Shown here one piece after another: positions 48,307-58,285 of a stretch of 64,000 bases of DNA. Under the pieces are notes generated by a model that was given only the letters and a program-made list of their open reading frames with translations, was not told the DNA's origin and ran no database searches. Numbering within the stretch: the stretch's first letter is position 1; every line of letters begins with the position of its first letter. The DNA is from Vanessa cardui (lineage: Eukaryota; Arthropoda; Insecta; Lepidoptera; Nymphalidae). Location: positions 15,438,803 to 15,502,802 of the forward strand of contig NC_061129.1 in assembly GCF_905220365.1 (NCBI RefSeq), written 5' to 3'. Made by a program: the position numbers and the translations under genes.

Positions 48307-49515
48307 GACACGTGAGCGTGCGCCGCGTGTCGACCGCCCACGTGGGCAGCGCGCCGCTTGCTGCGCGAACAGAAAATATCTTAATCTCTTTAAAAATGAA
48401 TCACTGAACAATTTGCATTCCTTTCGAAAGCCAATTACATGCAACTAAGAAATTATTTTCTAGTTACTAATTCCAGTTTGACAGACACTCTTCGAATTAA
48501 TTATGTTATATTATTGTCGACGTAGTCATCGTCATCGATAGCATTTTTTATTTTTTTACAAACAATATGCTCGTATAATTGAGGTCAGGTAAATGTGAAG
48601 CTTGCGTTTATTCAGGGTTGCTTCAATCAACACAAAGCCGTAAACGTTATCATTAAAACATTTCGAACGTCCTGGAACCGTAGCAGAGATCATAAACGCA
48701 TGCAGCCCAGCCCTACGGCCCGATATATAAACACGTAGAAGCTTTACTGTAAATTGAAAAATCGTATCAATCGAGCGGAGGCGGCTCGTAAAGCCGCATA
48801 CTCAATAAGCGATGGATAGGGAATAAATAAAGTCATCGCTTTATCGTAAACCCTCGGAAGTCGGTCAAGGGCCAGCGCCGCGTCGCATCCATTCTGTTAT
48901 GTTATCAGAAAAACGAGACTCCCAGACGACTATAATTGGCAATCGAAATTGTGTCTTTTATATGACGACCCTTTATTACTACTATTGCGAGTTCATGAAT
49001 AATCATTACTTTTTTTGGCAAAACCTGAAATTTTGCTTGTGACGTTAAGGATTTCGTATTCGCTTACTATGAGTCTCAAGGTCACACGAAGAGAGCTTAA
49101 GGGAAGAGAGGGATGAGAAATAATGAAGAATTGCTAATACGACTTCGCTCATCGCTCTCAGATCTGACAGCTGCTGGGGACGAAATTTTTTTGCCTTGCC
49201 GTGGGGTATAGACAAGATCGGCCATCGTGGACATAGTTGGAAAAGGCTTTCGTCCAAGTGGAAATCTTTCGCTGGATACGGCGCACATTTGACGGTAAGC
49301 AATGAGTGCTCTACACGTTATAGATATTATTATATTTTTATAAATATATTATAATATGATTATAATATTTTAGCAAACAATATACGGTATCACAAGCATT
49401 AATACCCAGACAGACGAACGCCTCGTGTGTCGCTGCCCATTTTATTGCATCAGCGTCCAGTCTTTTCCGGCACGAATGCATTGTTTCGTCCCAACCTTCT
49501 GCTTGAGAGACATTT

Positions 49516-49840
49516 AAAAATAATGTAAAAAGTAAAGTAACAAGATGCAAGTAACAGCCTGTACATTTCCCACTGCTGAGATAAGGCCTCCTCTTCCATT
49601 AATGAGGGGGTTTGGAACTTATTCCACCACGCTGTTCCAATGCGGGTTGGTGGAATGCACATGAAATTAGACACATGCAGGTTTCCTCACGATGTTTTCC
49701 TTCACCGCCTAGTACGAGATGAATTATTAAACACAAATTAAGCACATACATATCACTATATGTGTGCTTGCCTGGGTTTGAATCCGCAATCATCGGTTAA
49801 GATGCACGCATGGTTAGACCATTGGGCCATCTCAGGTCTC
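49516..49840 (-). mobile_element. tRNA-derived SINE, antisense copy with target-site duplication
   Basis: Same family as the copy at 40271, on the minus strand: B box GGATTCAAACCC and head TGGCCCAATGGTCTAACC in reverse complement. It is bounded by an exact 10-base direct repeat AGAGACATTT at 49506-49515 and 49841-49850, the mark of retrotransposition, and has an A-rich tail side at its 49516 end. Confidence 0.8.
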
Positions 49841-50999
49841 AGAGACATTTTCTATTGATAAAAATATAAATTAAGGACATACATCCGATATTCCCAGATG
49901 TTCGACAACTACATTAGGCTTCACAACAGATGCTTTGGAGTTAAGATTAAATGTCACGAAAGAAATAAATATAACTAGATAATTGAAAAGTAAAGGCAAA
50001 TTTTGCATATTGAATGAAATTTAAAGCCGTAAAAACATACGAATATTATATATAATATATGGTCCGTGCTCTGTACTGACACTCTGCGTTAGTTTCAGAA
50101 CTAAAGTGTGGTTCTGTCATAATTTACTTCGTATCTCAATCGTGAAATGTTGAAGACCAACTGACAGGGCGTATCCTCGACGTCATTTTGATACGATTTG
50201 TTTTTACTACAATTATAATCAATATCATGCGATTTTTTACAACATTTTTTCCACGTTCGTGTCGTGCTGAGTCATTTGTTTTTCTCTCTGGATGTCTTGA
50301 ATTTATAACCAATGAATTAAAAACATATAATTTTGTCCATATTTAGAAACGAGTAAAACCTTGGTAATATATAGCGGAACCAGCGACCAAAGTGTGTGCA
50401 AAATCTCAGCTTTGTCGGTATTGATATTCTATACCCAGATTTGCCAATTTACTAGTATTATTATGGGTTCAATGACATATGTTTAAATATTAATAAAAAC
50501 CGGCTTAGAAAACATAAATATTTTGAAACAAACATACACTCGGCCCTGGGACACCACGACATTGACCTTGGACGAGGAACATCACAATGACTCAGATGCG
50601 CACGCGCATTCGAGTACCGGTCATTGACCGTAAATCGTAAATCTCTTTTACTCGTTCGGTTTCTAATAGAGACAGTAATATTATGACGGGGTCCTCACAG
50701 TTATACTTATAGCTAAAACTTTCTAAGTGAGTATTTCGTTCCACTTGCTATGTTCATTCATATATGACACACGTCTTAGTTTAAAGTACAACTTTATGTA
50801 ATACTTAAAGTAATTTGTATTATAACTTTTCTACAAAAAACAAATGACTAATACTTAATCGGTATTGCATTAATTGTAGATAAAAGTATTTTGGTAATGT
50901 TCAATCATTTAATACAACAATAATTAACCACGTCATTACAACAAACAATATCGAAACTTATATTGTACACGAAGGAACGCGCTCCGTAAGCAAACATAG

Positions 51000-51280
51000 C
51001 CCGGTGGTGACGTCATCGACTCCCGCGCACCGTCGCCCGCGCCTCGCAAACTGCGGCACAGGCCGCCGAGTACAGTTAGAAGAACATGAACGTCTCGAGA
51101 CGGACACCTTGTCCCAACGAGAGCTAAAACGCGGAGTGTTTTTGTTTATATTATTCATTTGTTGTTGTCGACGCATCGAGCGATGTGGCCCGCGTGTGCG
51201 AGATAGATTGCAGGCCTGATCGCGAGACAGGCAAGGCAGGCAAGGCAGGCAACGCTGAGCGCTTTCACTTTTGATTACGA
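51000..51280 (+). promoter_or_regulatory. Candidate promoter / noncoding first exon of the GGT7-like gene
   Basis: A GC- and CpG-rich stretch 100-400 bases upstream of the first coding exon. It holds a perfect CRE palindrome TGACGTCA at 51008-51015, an initiator-like TACAGTT, and a possible donor GAG-GTTCGT near 51279 that would splice to the acceptor at 51388. Open frames here look non-coding. Transcript data would decide. Confidence 0.35.
51226..51251. repeat. Short tandem repeat near the GGT7-like 5' region
   Basis: Three copies of a 9-base GCAAGGCAG-like unit in a row. Confidence 0.6.
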
Positions 51281-51388
51281 GGTTCGTTAAAATAATCGAC
51301 ATTACATTGAGTGTTTTTTTAAAATAGTTTCGAATTTATGGATTCTAGAGTTTCAATATAAAATGTTAAGTAGTAAATAACATTCCAG

Positions 51389-51446
51389 GATAACCTATCG
51401 GCCGCGGGCGTCATGTCGTCCAGTCCTGACCTACAGTCGCCTCCAG
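51389..51446 (+). CDS. GGT7: GGT7-like exon with start codon (CDS 51413..51446)
   Basis: A possible acceptor ATTCCAG ends at 51388, so the exon may start with a 24-base leader. ATG at 51413 gives MSSSPDLQSPP and one base; donor GTAAAT at 51447. The leader is open in the same frame, so an upstream coding exon cannot be excluded, but the ATG fits a short cytoplasmic N-terminus. Confidence 0.65.
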
Positions 51447-54400
51447 GTAAATCAATAACTTTATTTATTTTTTAAATAAATAATTCGTTTTAATCTTGTA
51501 CAGTAATACAAAGTTATTTAAAATAATATATGCGTTACGCATTATTCTTATAGTTAGTAAGTACATAAATTCAATTTTGTCCAATCTATGAATTCCATGA
51601 ATTGCATAAATCCTTTAGCTACAGACGATGAATTAAACAAGAAATTTAATACACATAATGATATAACTTATGAGTGAAAATATAATTTGTTATTTTTTAT
51701 GTCTAATGTAAAAATCTATCATTTTTCCCAGCACAAAGAACGACTTAAAATATTAATATTAGTCTTAAATGAGCAACTACTTCAATTTCCTAAAATTCTT
51801 AACACAACGCGTTTACGTTTGTTTGTAACCCATTATTTGCATGTTACTGTGATTCTACTGTATGATGTATCAATAAACTCGTCGGTGTGGCATATAGAGA
51901 CAATTACTTATAGGAGTGTAAGCAAAACTAACCTAACCTAACAACAGCCTGATTCTATGGTTTCAGAACGTCAACTTGTAGGTAAATACGGTTTAACTAT
52001 TTGTCTATAGTAATTAAACAGATTATAAACTTAACGATTCTAATAATAATAATTTAAAGATATTTAGATGGGATGCCAATGCTTTAGTTCAGTACATATT
52101 CACAAACGTCCTCCTTGAATATTTGGTATAAAACTGAGAATATAAAATACGAAATTCTTACACTGAATGCAACAGGAACTTACATAGCCTAGTTAGCCTA
52201 GTTCCAAACCCACCAAAGTTTAGTGTAGTGAAGAGTGGTGTGGTGTAGTGTAGATAAATCAGTCCCGAGCCACTTGTTTTCTTTTCCAAGTTTCGAAAGG
52301 AATCAATAACACGTGTTTTAATAGTCCTGGTTTCCTCCGGCGCTGTATCGCACCGCTCGCTATTTGTCTGTCCGCGGCTATCTCGACGAAAATCTTTCAT
52401 TTCCGTGCGAAGCGTAGCGCAATGTAAACTAGCGTTGCGATGTACAGAATTCGCGTTTCATTTCATACAAATTGTTACATAACATTCGATAGCGATCTAT
52501 GATGTTAACAAAAGTTTCTGCTCGTGAACTACATATTTCACGTGTCTATTATTTGACGAAGTTTGCTGAAAATGTTTACTGTAAGAGCGAGCGATGATTT
52601 CTAGCGCTCTTACAGTGACAGGTGTAACTAAACCCAACATTGTATAACATTCAGTTATAATAATAATAATCTAAATTGATCAATGAAATCAACGAACGAT
52701 ATAATTAACAGTTAATCTAATCTCTTTCCTATAAGAATATCTTAATATCTATTACTCAAAAATACATATGTATGGTGTATTTTGATGTATTTAATATGAA
52801 AGTGCTATGAATCGCCAGGCGTCGTGGAGCTCCGCGAAGACGTGCCCCTGAAGGCGGGCAGCGGCTCGTCCAGCGCGCGGCTGTGCGCCGGCGGGCCGCG
52901 GCTCATCCTCGCAGCCTTTGCCACGCTCACCGCCGCCATCACGCTGGCGCTGCTCACGCAGATCTACTACGGGGACTACGAGGCGAGCATACGGCCACGA
53001 TCCAATTACACTCGGCCACAATACAATATAATAAGCCCACTTTATTGTACTCCAACAAAGAAAAGAACAATTAGGAAAACAGAAAAAATGCTACAAAAGG
53101 CAGCCCGCCTTTATTTACTAAAATAGCAATCTCTTCCAGACAACCTTTGCGTAGGGGACGTCATTAAATGAAATGTTCGTAGCTTGTACTAATTGTTGTT
53201 AATTAAAGCAATAATAATAGAATATGTTACATTGTAAAACACTGACACACGTAACAAACTAATGCGATGCTAAAGGATTTCTCAGGTTAAGTAATGCGCT
53301 TATACTGCATTTTTGAAAAAAACAGTACCCGCTTGAAGGATATGTTTACAGTCAAGGAATTCAAAGAACGCACCTGGACATGGTATAATACTGTATGAGC
53401 AACAGCTTTGAGGATTTGCTGCAGAAGGGATGAGGCTGCAGTAGTTCGAATAGAATATTATTGCATACTGTACCGTGTTATTCGTTCGACTGATTTGGAA
53501 CGAAGGCGTGGTGCCTGCCTGTAGTGTAGTGACAGCTGCAAATAACTCATATTCACTACCACCTAAAATTAATGGTGTCCATTGCTTTGTTACGATAAAT
53601 AAGACACTTGCACTGCAAGTAATGTAACTACTCCAGGTTTCCGCTTGGTATGCATTCATGAAGATCCGAATTATATAACGGAGCTACCGAAACCCAGCTG
53701 TTGCAGGACCGTAATGCTATGTCCGTGGGCAGGTGGTGCCGCACGGCTCGGTGTCGTCGTCCGCGGCGCCGTGCTCGCAGGCGGGCACGGCGGCGCTGCA
53801 GGCGGGCGGGCGCGCGCTGGACGCCGCAGCGGCCGCCGCGCTGTGCCTCGCCGTGCTGGCGCCGCATCGCACCTCCTTAGACGCGTACGTAAAACGTATC
53901 CCTCAGTCTATGATACATTGCAGAACATTAGATTAATTTAAAAAAACTACATAGATCTACTTGTGTATTGATATTATATCGTTTTAGATTTTCACTGTTA
54001 TATAGGAGCTCCTATATGCACGCAACATCGCGCGCTTGAATGTTTGTTTGAGATTAAAGATAATCAGCATTTGATTCAGGGTGTATATCGAATCATTATT
54101 GAATTATGATTATTACAAAAAGTTACCGCTTGGAACGTTTTATAATACACTGTTCACATAATTTATTCATTTATTTAGTTAAGCATATTTTTCGTAAATA
54201 ATATTAAATAAAATAGTAATAACAGAGGCCTTCTTAGTAGCAATAAAGTAAAGCAATTAATCGCTCATTATTTAAATTTCAACAGCAGTTTTATCCATTA
54301 ACCTTTTAATCTAAGACAACAATTTTGTTTGTTAAATTTGTCTTAAAAGTTTATATAATTTATTTAGCGATTTTATGACTGTTGAATTTAGTAGATTGGC

Positions 54401-57400
54401 GCTATTCATATTTTCATAGTTCATTGCTACACTGATATCTTCAGAGCGGCTTGTTTTGTATGATTGCGATGAACATGGTGGCTTATAAATACTTATATGT
54501 AATTAATTATTCTGATTTGAAAAGTGCTTGAGGGAAATTTACTTGTAAAATCGAAATAAAGTCTGCAGTTTCTACCCAGTGACCAACTTGCCTCCGAAAC
54601 TTAACTGTTTTATAAGCAGCGCCATCTATAACTATTCTGTAGAACTACGTCATTAAAGAAGTACTTCACGCTAAAGGTTACTAGGATAATAATACAAATT
54701 CTCTGCGAATATACTTATAATGGGGGTAATATTTTAGTACATTATATTTAAGTTCAGAGATAGCCTGTCTATGTATAATCTTACAAACGTTCATTTAACC
54801 TTCTTAATGCCGACACCCCCTTTTGCAAGTCGTTGGTAGTACTTAAGTTTGATAATAGATGGCGCTACTTATAAATAAATATTGAGACTTATTTCGTAAA
54901 CAAAATATAACATTGAAGCATTAAAATTAAATAGTTAAACTAATATGTTCTTTGATTTTATGTAACGATTCTTTGATTTCGTTTAAAATACCATTTTTTA
55001 TGGTACCTACTCGTAGACGGTTGTGATAAAATATAAATATTTTAAAAATATACACGACGTAGAGTCACATTACACATATGCAGTTAAAGCAGGCGACGCT
55101 GCACAAAATAGCAGGCTATAAATTGGTATTACGAGCCATTGAGCAATTCCATCAGACGCCTCCGAGAGAGCGGCGGGCGCGGGCGAATCGCAACGCAAGC
55201 GAAAGCCAGCCGAACGGAAGCGGCCGCCGCGTCGACAGCGCGTCTATCATGGCGATCCCATCGCTGCTGGCTCAGTCGCTCTGAAATATCTACTTCCTAC
55301 CCACTCACTGCTATATCTTACTTTTCGCTGTATTCGTTATAGATGAGACGCTCACATGGACATTTCACGAGTTAAGTGACTTGAAATGTTTATGTCTGGA
55401 TTTGAGATAAATTGTTTATTTGTTGATGGGATCCATAAAATTAAGAAAATTCGTTTTGGTATATTCCAGGAGCGGGTCTTTGGTATACTGGGAGTACAGG
55501 TCGCTGCGAACACAGCTGCCTACGGTGGTGGAGTGGGGCGGCGCAGAGGCGCCGGGAAAGGAAGTCACGGCAAGGCCGCCGCGGCTGCTGGTCGCCCTGG
55601 CTGCTCTGCACGCGAAGCTCGGCGCGCTGCCCTGGTCGCAGGTCTTACAGCCGGCAATCGATCTCGCAAGGTTGGCTCTCCATAAGTGACGAGAAAACAT
55701 TGAATAGATATCCCCTTACAGCTCCTAACTAAATTTGAGAACATTCCGATAGCCGCTACAGGTAGTATCGGAATACTTGGCGTTGATATTTCGAGCCTCG
55801 TTCAGTTCCGCGGTCAATTGGAAGGCAAAGCCAAATTGGCTTCAAAAAAGCTGGGTGTGCTCAGCAAGGCGAGACAGTATTTCACGTCGGCCCATCGCCT
55901 AAAACTTTACAAGGCGCAAATTCGGCCTCACAAGGAGTACTGCTCTCACCTCTGGGCGGGTGCTCCCCAGTACCAGCTCCTTCCATTTGACCGCATCCAA
56001 CGTAGAGCGGCCCGAGTTATCGACGATCAAGCCCTTTCCGATCTCCTCGATCCTTTGGCTTTGCGTAGAGATGTTGGATCACTCTGCATCCATCCGAATT
56101 TTTCACGGGGAATGTTCCGATGAATTGTTCGGATTAATCCCGGCTGCTGAATTTCACCTTCGGACATCTCGCCAAAATTCTAAGTTTCACCCGCACCACC
56201 TTGATGTCCGAAAATGATGTGCTACAGGGAGCAGCCACCGGTTCAGCCAGCGTAAAATAAAACATTTAAAGTCCAAGCACATACTACAGAAAGTACACCA
56301 CTAATTGCAGGGCAGGTTTTCTGGTGACCGACGGACTTGCACTGGAAGCGGAATCTCGGGGTATAACAGGATACACGCCCCATGCAATCCGCAACGAACC
56401 TGCTCTAGCTGAATACTTGGAATCTCTACAATCGAATACGACCGCAGGTACACCGACACTACGGCTTATTTAGTAATATGTATTATTCATATATATTAAT
56501 TTATTAACCATATAGTATATTGTTTTTATAAATAATAGTTTTTGTTTAATGTCATATCAGCCAAGTTTATAGTAGCCAGTAATCGCTCGTTGCACTATAG
56601 AGCTGTGCGCGGCGTGGTCGTGCGGCGACGCGGTGCGCTGGCGGGACGACGCGGCGGCCGTGCCGGCGGGCCCGTGGCGCGCGTGGGCGGCGGGCGCGGG
56701 CGGCGCGCGGGCCGCCGAGGCGCTGCGGGCTGCCTTCAGCGTAGACTCTGTACAGATCACTCCAAGCAATGTTCTAAAAGGGTAAATATTCGATAAAAGA
56801 CATTTTATTTAGTCGTGCACACATTGGTGTATTGATAAAAATAGAAAAATTTTAAACAATACAACTTTGAAAATTAACGAAATTACTTCATGTACTTCGG
56901 GATAGAGTTTCGTCCGAACCCGCTGGTGTAGGCAGCGTTCACTCGTCAGATACTCTACCGGCAAGCAGCGGTAATAATAGTGTTGGGTTCAAGGGGCTAA
57001 GTGATGGTCTCACACACGATGTAAACTATGCTGGCATTTCCTAGGGTGGTAGACAGCCTCAAGACTCAATGGCAAACAGCGGGCGCGCAGGCGCCGGCCG
57101 GCGTTGCTTCCGGCTTAGCAGTCGTCGACGCGCGGGACACGTATGCCGCGCTCGTCACGTATGTATCGCAATTATTTCAATTTATACTAAGAGCATCTTT
57201 ATTGCACTGGGGGTGCAATTAAAGTACCAGAGAGAGAAGTAACATAAACGAATAGATATTTCTCAGCGTGTTTCCGAACATTATGAATAAAATGATAGGA
57301 TAATAAATTCAAATAATGAATAACATTAACTAAAGTTGCCCGTGAGAATTACAAGTTGATGTAAATAGAATTGTGAATAATTATACATTCGACCTCAAGA

Positions 57401-58182
57401 TAACATTCGATTAGATCGGCGGATTTTTTATTATTTATTTTGTTTCTACAACATGTGAATGTTCTTGAATTACTTATGAATATTCATTCGTAATCCACTG
57501 CGGATAATGCTATATTGTTCGAGTTCTTTACTTTTTTAAGAGCTTATAGCACCATGATAAGATATGGGTTAAAATCCATTTCGTTGATTTCAGAGGTCTG
57601 TCAATGCCTTTCGGGTCTGGAGCTGGTTCGGTCGGCAGTGAAAGCAGCTCACCCTGGGTGCGAGATGAACCGACCACCCCTCTCGACCTCGCGCCGGCTA
57701 TCATCGTCGACGAGCATGTGTGCGGTACGTGCTTTGCCAATTACTACTCAATACTTATTTCAAGTAGGCTTTTACGAGCACATTTTAGTCTTCATATTAC
57801 GGATTGTACCAAATGTAAAGTTAGAACTAGTTCGGTATGTGGATTTCTTATTTTATTGAACATGTAAATAGGCACTCGATACGTGATGGGAGCGGAATCC
57901 GGCGCCGCGCTGGCGGAGGGCGCCGCGAGCGCGCTGAGCGGCGGCGGCGCGGGCGCGGCGGGCGCCGTGGACGCGGTGGAGGGCGCGCGGGTGCTCGTGC
58001 TGGCCGGGGGCGCGCTGGCCCTGGAGCGCGGCCACGCGCCGCCCGACCTGCCCGAGCTGGCGACGCTCCCGACGCTCAACTCCTCGTCAGCTCTCCCCGC
58101 GCTGAACTTTGTGCAGCAGCGCGGGGACGCCCTGCTCTCGCACGCCGACAGCCGCGGCGGCGGCGTCGCGTCGCGCTTCTGA
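51413..58182 (+). CDS. GGT7: GGT7-like type II membrane protein, probable pseudoenzyme, 474 aa in 9 exons
   Basis: Joined exons 51413..51446, 52819..52982, 53733..53884, 55470..55670, 56311..56447, 56601..56781, 57045..57158, 57594..57724 and 57872..58182 give 1425 bases with all phases consistent. Gamma-glutamyltransferases cleave and transfer the glutamyl group of glutathione at the outer cell surface. Here a cytoplasmic N-terminus (1-38) precedes one membrane helix (about 39-58), then IYYGDYEVVPHGSV, GGRALDAAAAAALC and LAPH, LPWSQVLQPAIDLA, MPFGSG and VCGTRYVMGA, all matching GGT7 positions. The residue aligned with the catalytic Thr is Ala311 (Ser312 follows), the substrate-binding Arg is replaced in VEWGGAEAP, the Ser-Ser pair is replaced in TPLDLAP, and GAAGG is GAESG. 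It is about 190 residues shorter than human GGT7 as I recall it. Inactivity is inferred; undetected exons could restore length but not these residues. Confidence 0.85.
52578..52616. repeat. Hairpin, perfect 12-bp arms, in GGT7-like intron 1
   Basis: ACTGTAAGAGCG at 52578-52589 and its exact reverse complement at 52605-52616, 15-base loop. Confidence 0.6.
52819..52982 (+). CDS. GGT7: GGT7-like exon 2: membrane anchor
   Basis: Acceptor CGCCAG ends at 52818. Reads GVVELREDVPLKAG, a Ser-rich piece, then the hydrophobic helix LILAAFATLTAAITLALL and TQIYYGDYE. The exon appears to end after GAG at 52982 with a GC donor (GCGAGC), because no usable GT follows in the right phase and the next exon joins in phase 0. 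Confidence 0.8.
53733..53884 (+). CDS. GGT7: GGT7-like exon 3: N-terminal GGT signature
   Basis: Acceptor GGGCAG ends at 53732, donor GTACGT at 53885. Reads VVPHGSVSSSAAPCSQ, AGGRALDAAAAAALC and LAPHRTSLD. HGxV and GGxAxDAAxAxxLC are GGT family signatures, but the Gly-rich loop that normally follows is missing. Confidence 0.85.
55470..55670 (+). CDS. GGT7: GGT7-like exon 4
   Basis: Acceptor ATTCCAG ends at 55469, donor GTTGGC at 55671. Reads ASGSLVYWEYR, VVEWGGAEAP, LVALAALHAKLGALPWSQV and LQPAIDLA plus part of Arg. YGxLPWxxL is the GGT helix after the active-site loop. The position of the glutamate-binding Arg (normally in a DFRE-like motif) reads EWGG. Confidence 0.85.
55731..56218 (+). 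mobile_element. Non-LTR retrotransposon reverse-transcriptase fragment, frameshifted
   Basis: Inside intron 4 of the GGT7-like gene. Translation gives LGVLSKARQYF, LYKAQIRPHKEYCSHLWAGA, QLLPFDRIQRRAARVID and LRRDVGSLCI, the thumb end of a CR1/jockey-type LINE polymerase. After about 56090 the homology moves to another frame (IFHGECSDELFGLIPAAEF, then FHPHHLD), so there is at least one frameshift. Only the C-terminal part is present. Confidence 0.8.
56311..56447 (+). CDS. GGT7: GGT7-like exon 5
   Basis: Acceptor AATTGCAG ends at 56310, donor GTACAC at 56448. Reads AGFLVTDGLALEAESRG and NEPALAEYLESLQSN. GFxVT directly after LAR is the typical family continuation. Confidence 0.85.
56601..56781 (+). 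CDS. GGT7: GGT7-like exon 6, diverged middle
   Basis: Acceptor CACTATAG ends at 56600, donor GTAAAT at 56782. Reads ELCAAWSCGDAVRW, an Ala/Gly/Arg-rich run, then LRAAFSVDSVQITP and NVLK. It occupies a region where active family members have about 200 more residues. Very GC-rich compared with the introns. Confidence 0.8.
56905..57000 (+). mobile_element. Fragment of the same Lepidoptera repeat in GGT7-like intron 6
   Basis: TTCACTCGTCAGATACTCTA, ACCGGCAAGCAGCGGTAATA and GTGTTGGGTTCAAGGGG follow the repeat's conserved 5' block. Confidence 0.5.
57045..57158 (+). CDS. GGT7: GGT7-like exon 7: position of the catalytic threonine
   Basis: Acceptor TTCCTAG ends at 57044, donor GTATGT at 57159. Reads VVDSLKTQWQTAG, AGVASGLAVVDARDTYAALV. 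Counting back from the FGSG motif, the catalytic Thr column holds Ala311; the neighbouring residues are Val310 and Ser312. Confidence 0.85.
57594..57724 (+). CDS. GGT7: GGT7-like exon 8
   Basis: Acceptor GATTTCAG ends at 57593, donor GTACGT at 57725. Reads TGLSMPFGSGAGSV, a Ser-rich stretch, TTPLDLAPAIIVDEHVC. PFGSG is a family motif; the Ser-Ser before the MCP-type motif is replaced by Asp-Leu. Confidence 0.85.
57872..58182 (+). CDS. GGT7: GGT7-like last exon and stop
   Basis: Acceptor AAATAG ends at 57871, TGA at 58180-58182. Reads GTRYVMGAESGAALAEG, an Ala/Gly-rich helix-like stretch, then TLPTLNSSSALPALNFV and DSRGGGVASRF. CGTxxxxGA and a final DxRxxG element match the GGT C-terminus. 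Its GC content is extreme, which creates a longer open frame on the same strand (57837-58277) that is a shadow. Confidence 0.85.
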
Positions 58183-58211
58183 TGTTTATATTACTTGTTA
58201 TATTTGTTGTT

Positions 58212-58285
58212 AATAAATTATTGAACTTTTCTTACTTTTCCGTTATATTTTTTCACCTTTACTTTTTACGTTTATGAACAATAAA
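58212..58285 (+). terminator. Polyadenylation signals of the GGT7-like gene
   Basis: AATAAA at 58212-58217 (30 bases after the stop) and again at 58280-58285. Either would give a very short 3' UTR. Confidence 0.6.

Larger units (their letters stand above)
48161..51388. other. Divergent intergenic region between arrestin and GGT7-like genes
   Basis: About 3 kb. Contains the arrestin promoter at its left end, a SINE with target-site duplication at 49506-49850, a CpG-rich CRE-containing stretch near the GGT7-like start, and otherwise AT-rich sequence with no open frame I can support. Confidence 0.5.

Noticed and set aside
53300..53659. 119-codon minus-strand open frame in GGT7-like intron 2
   Set aside because: No recognisable domain, no splice or promoter context, and it lies antisense within an intron. 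Possibly an old transposon piece, but I could not support this.
57837..58277. 146-codon plus-strand open frame rich in Gly, Arg and Ala
   Set aside because: It overlaps the last GGT7-like exon in another frame; the composition follows from the GC-rich exon, and the GGT frame has family motifs and proper splice sites.
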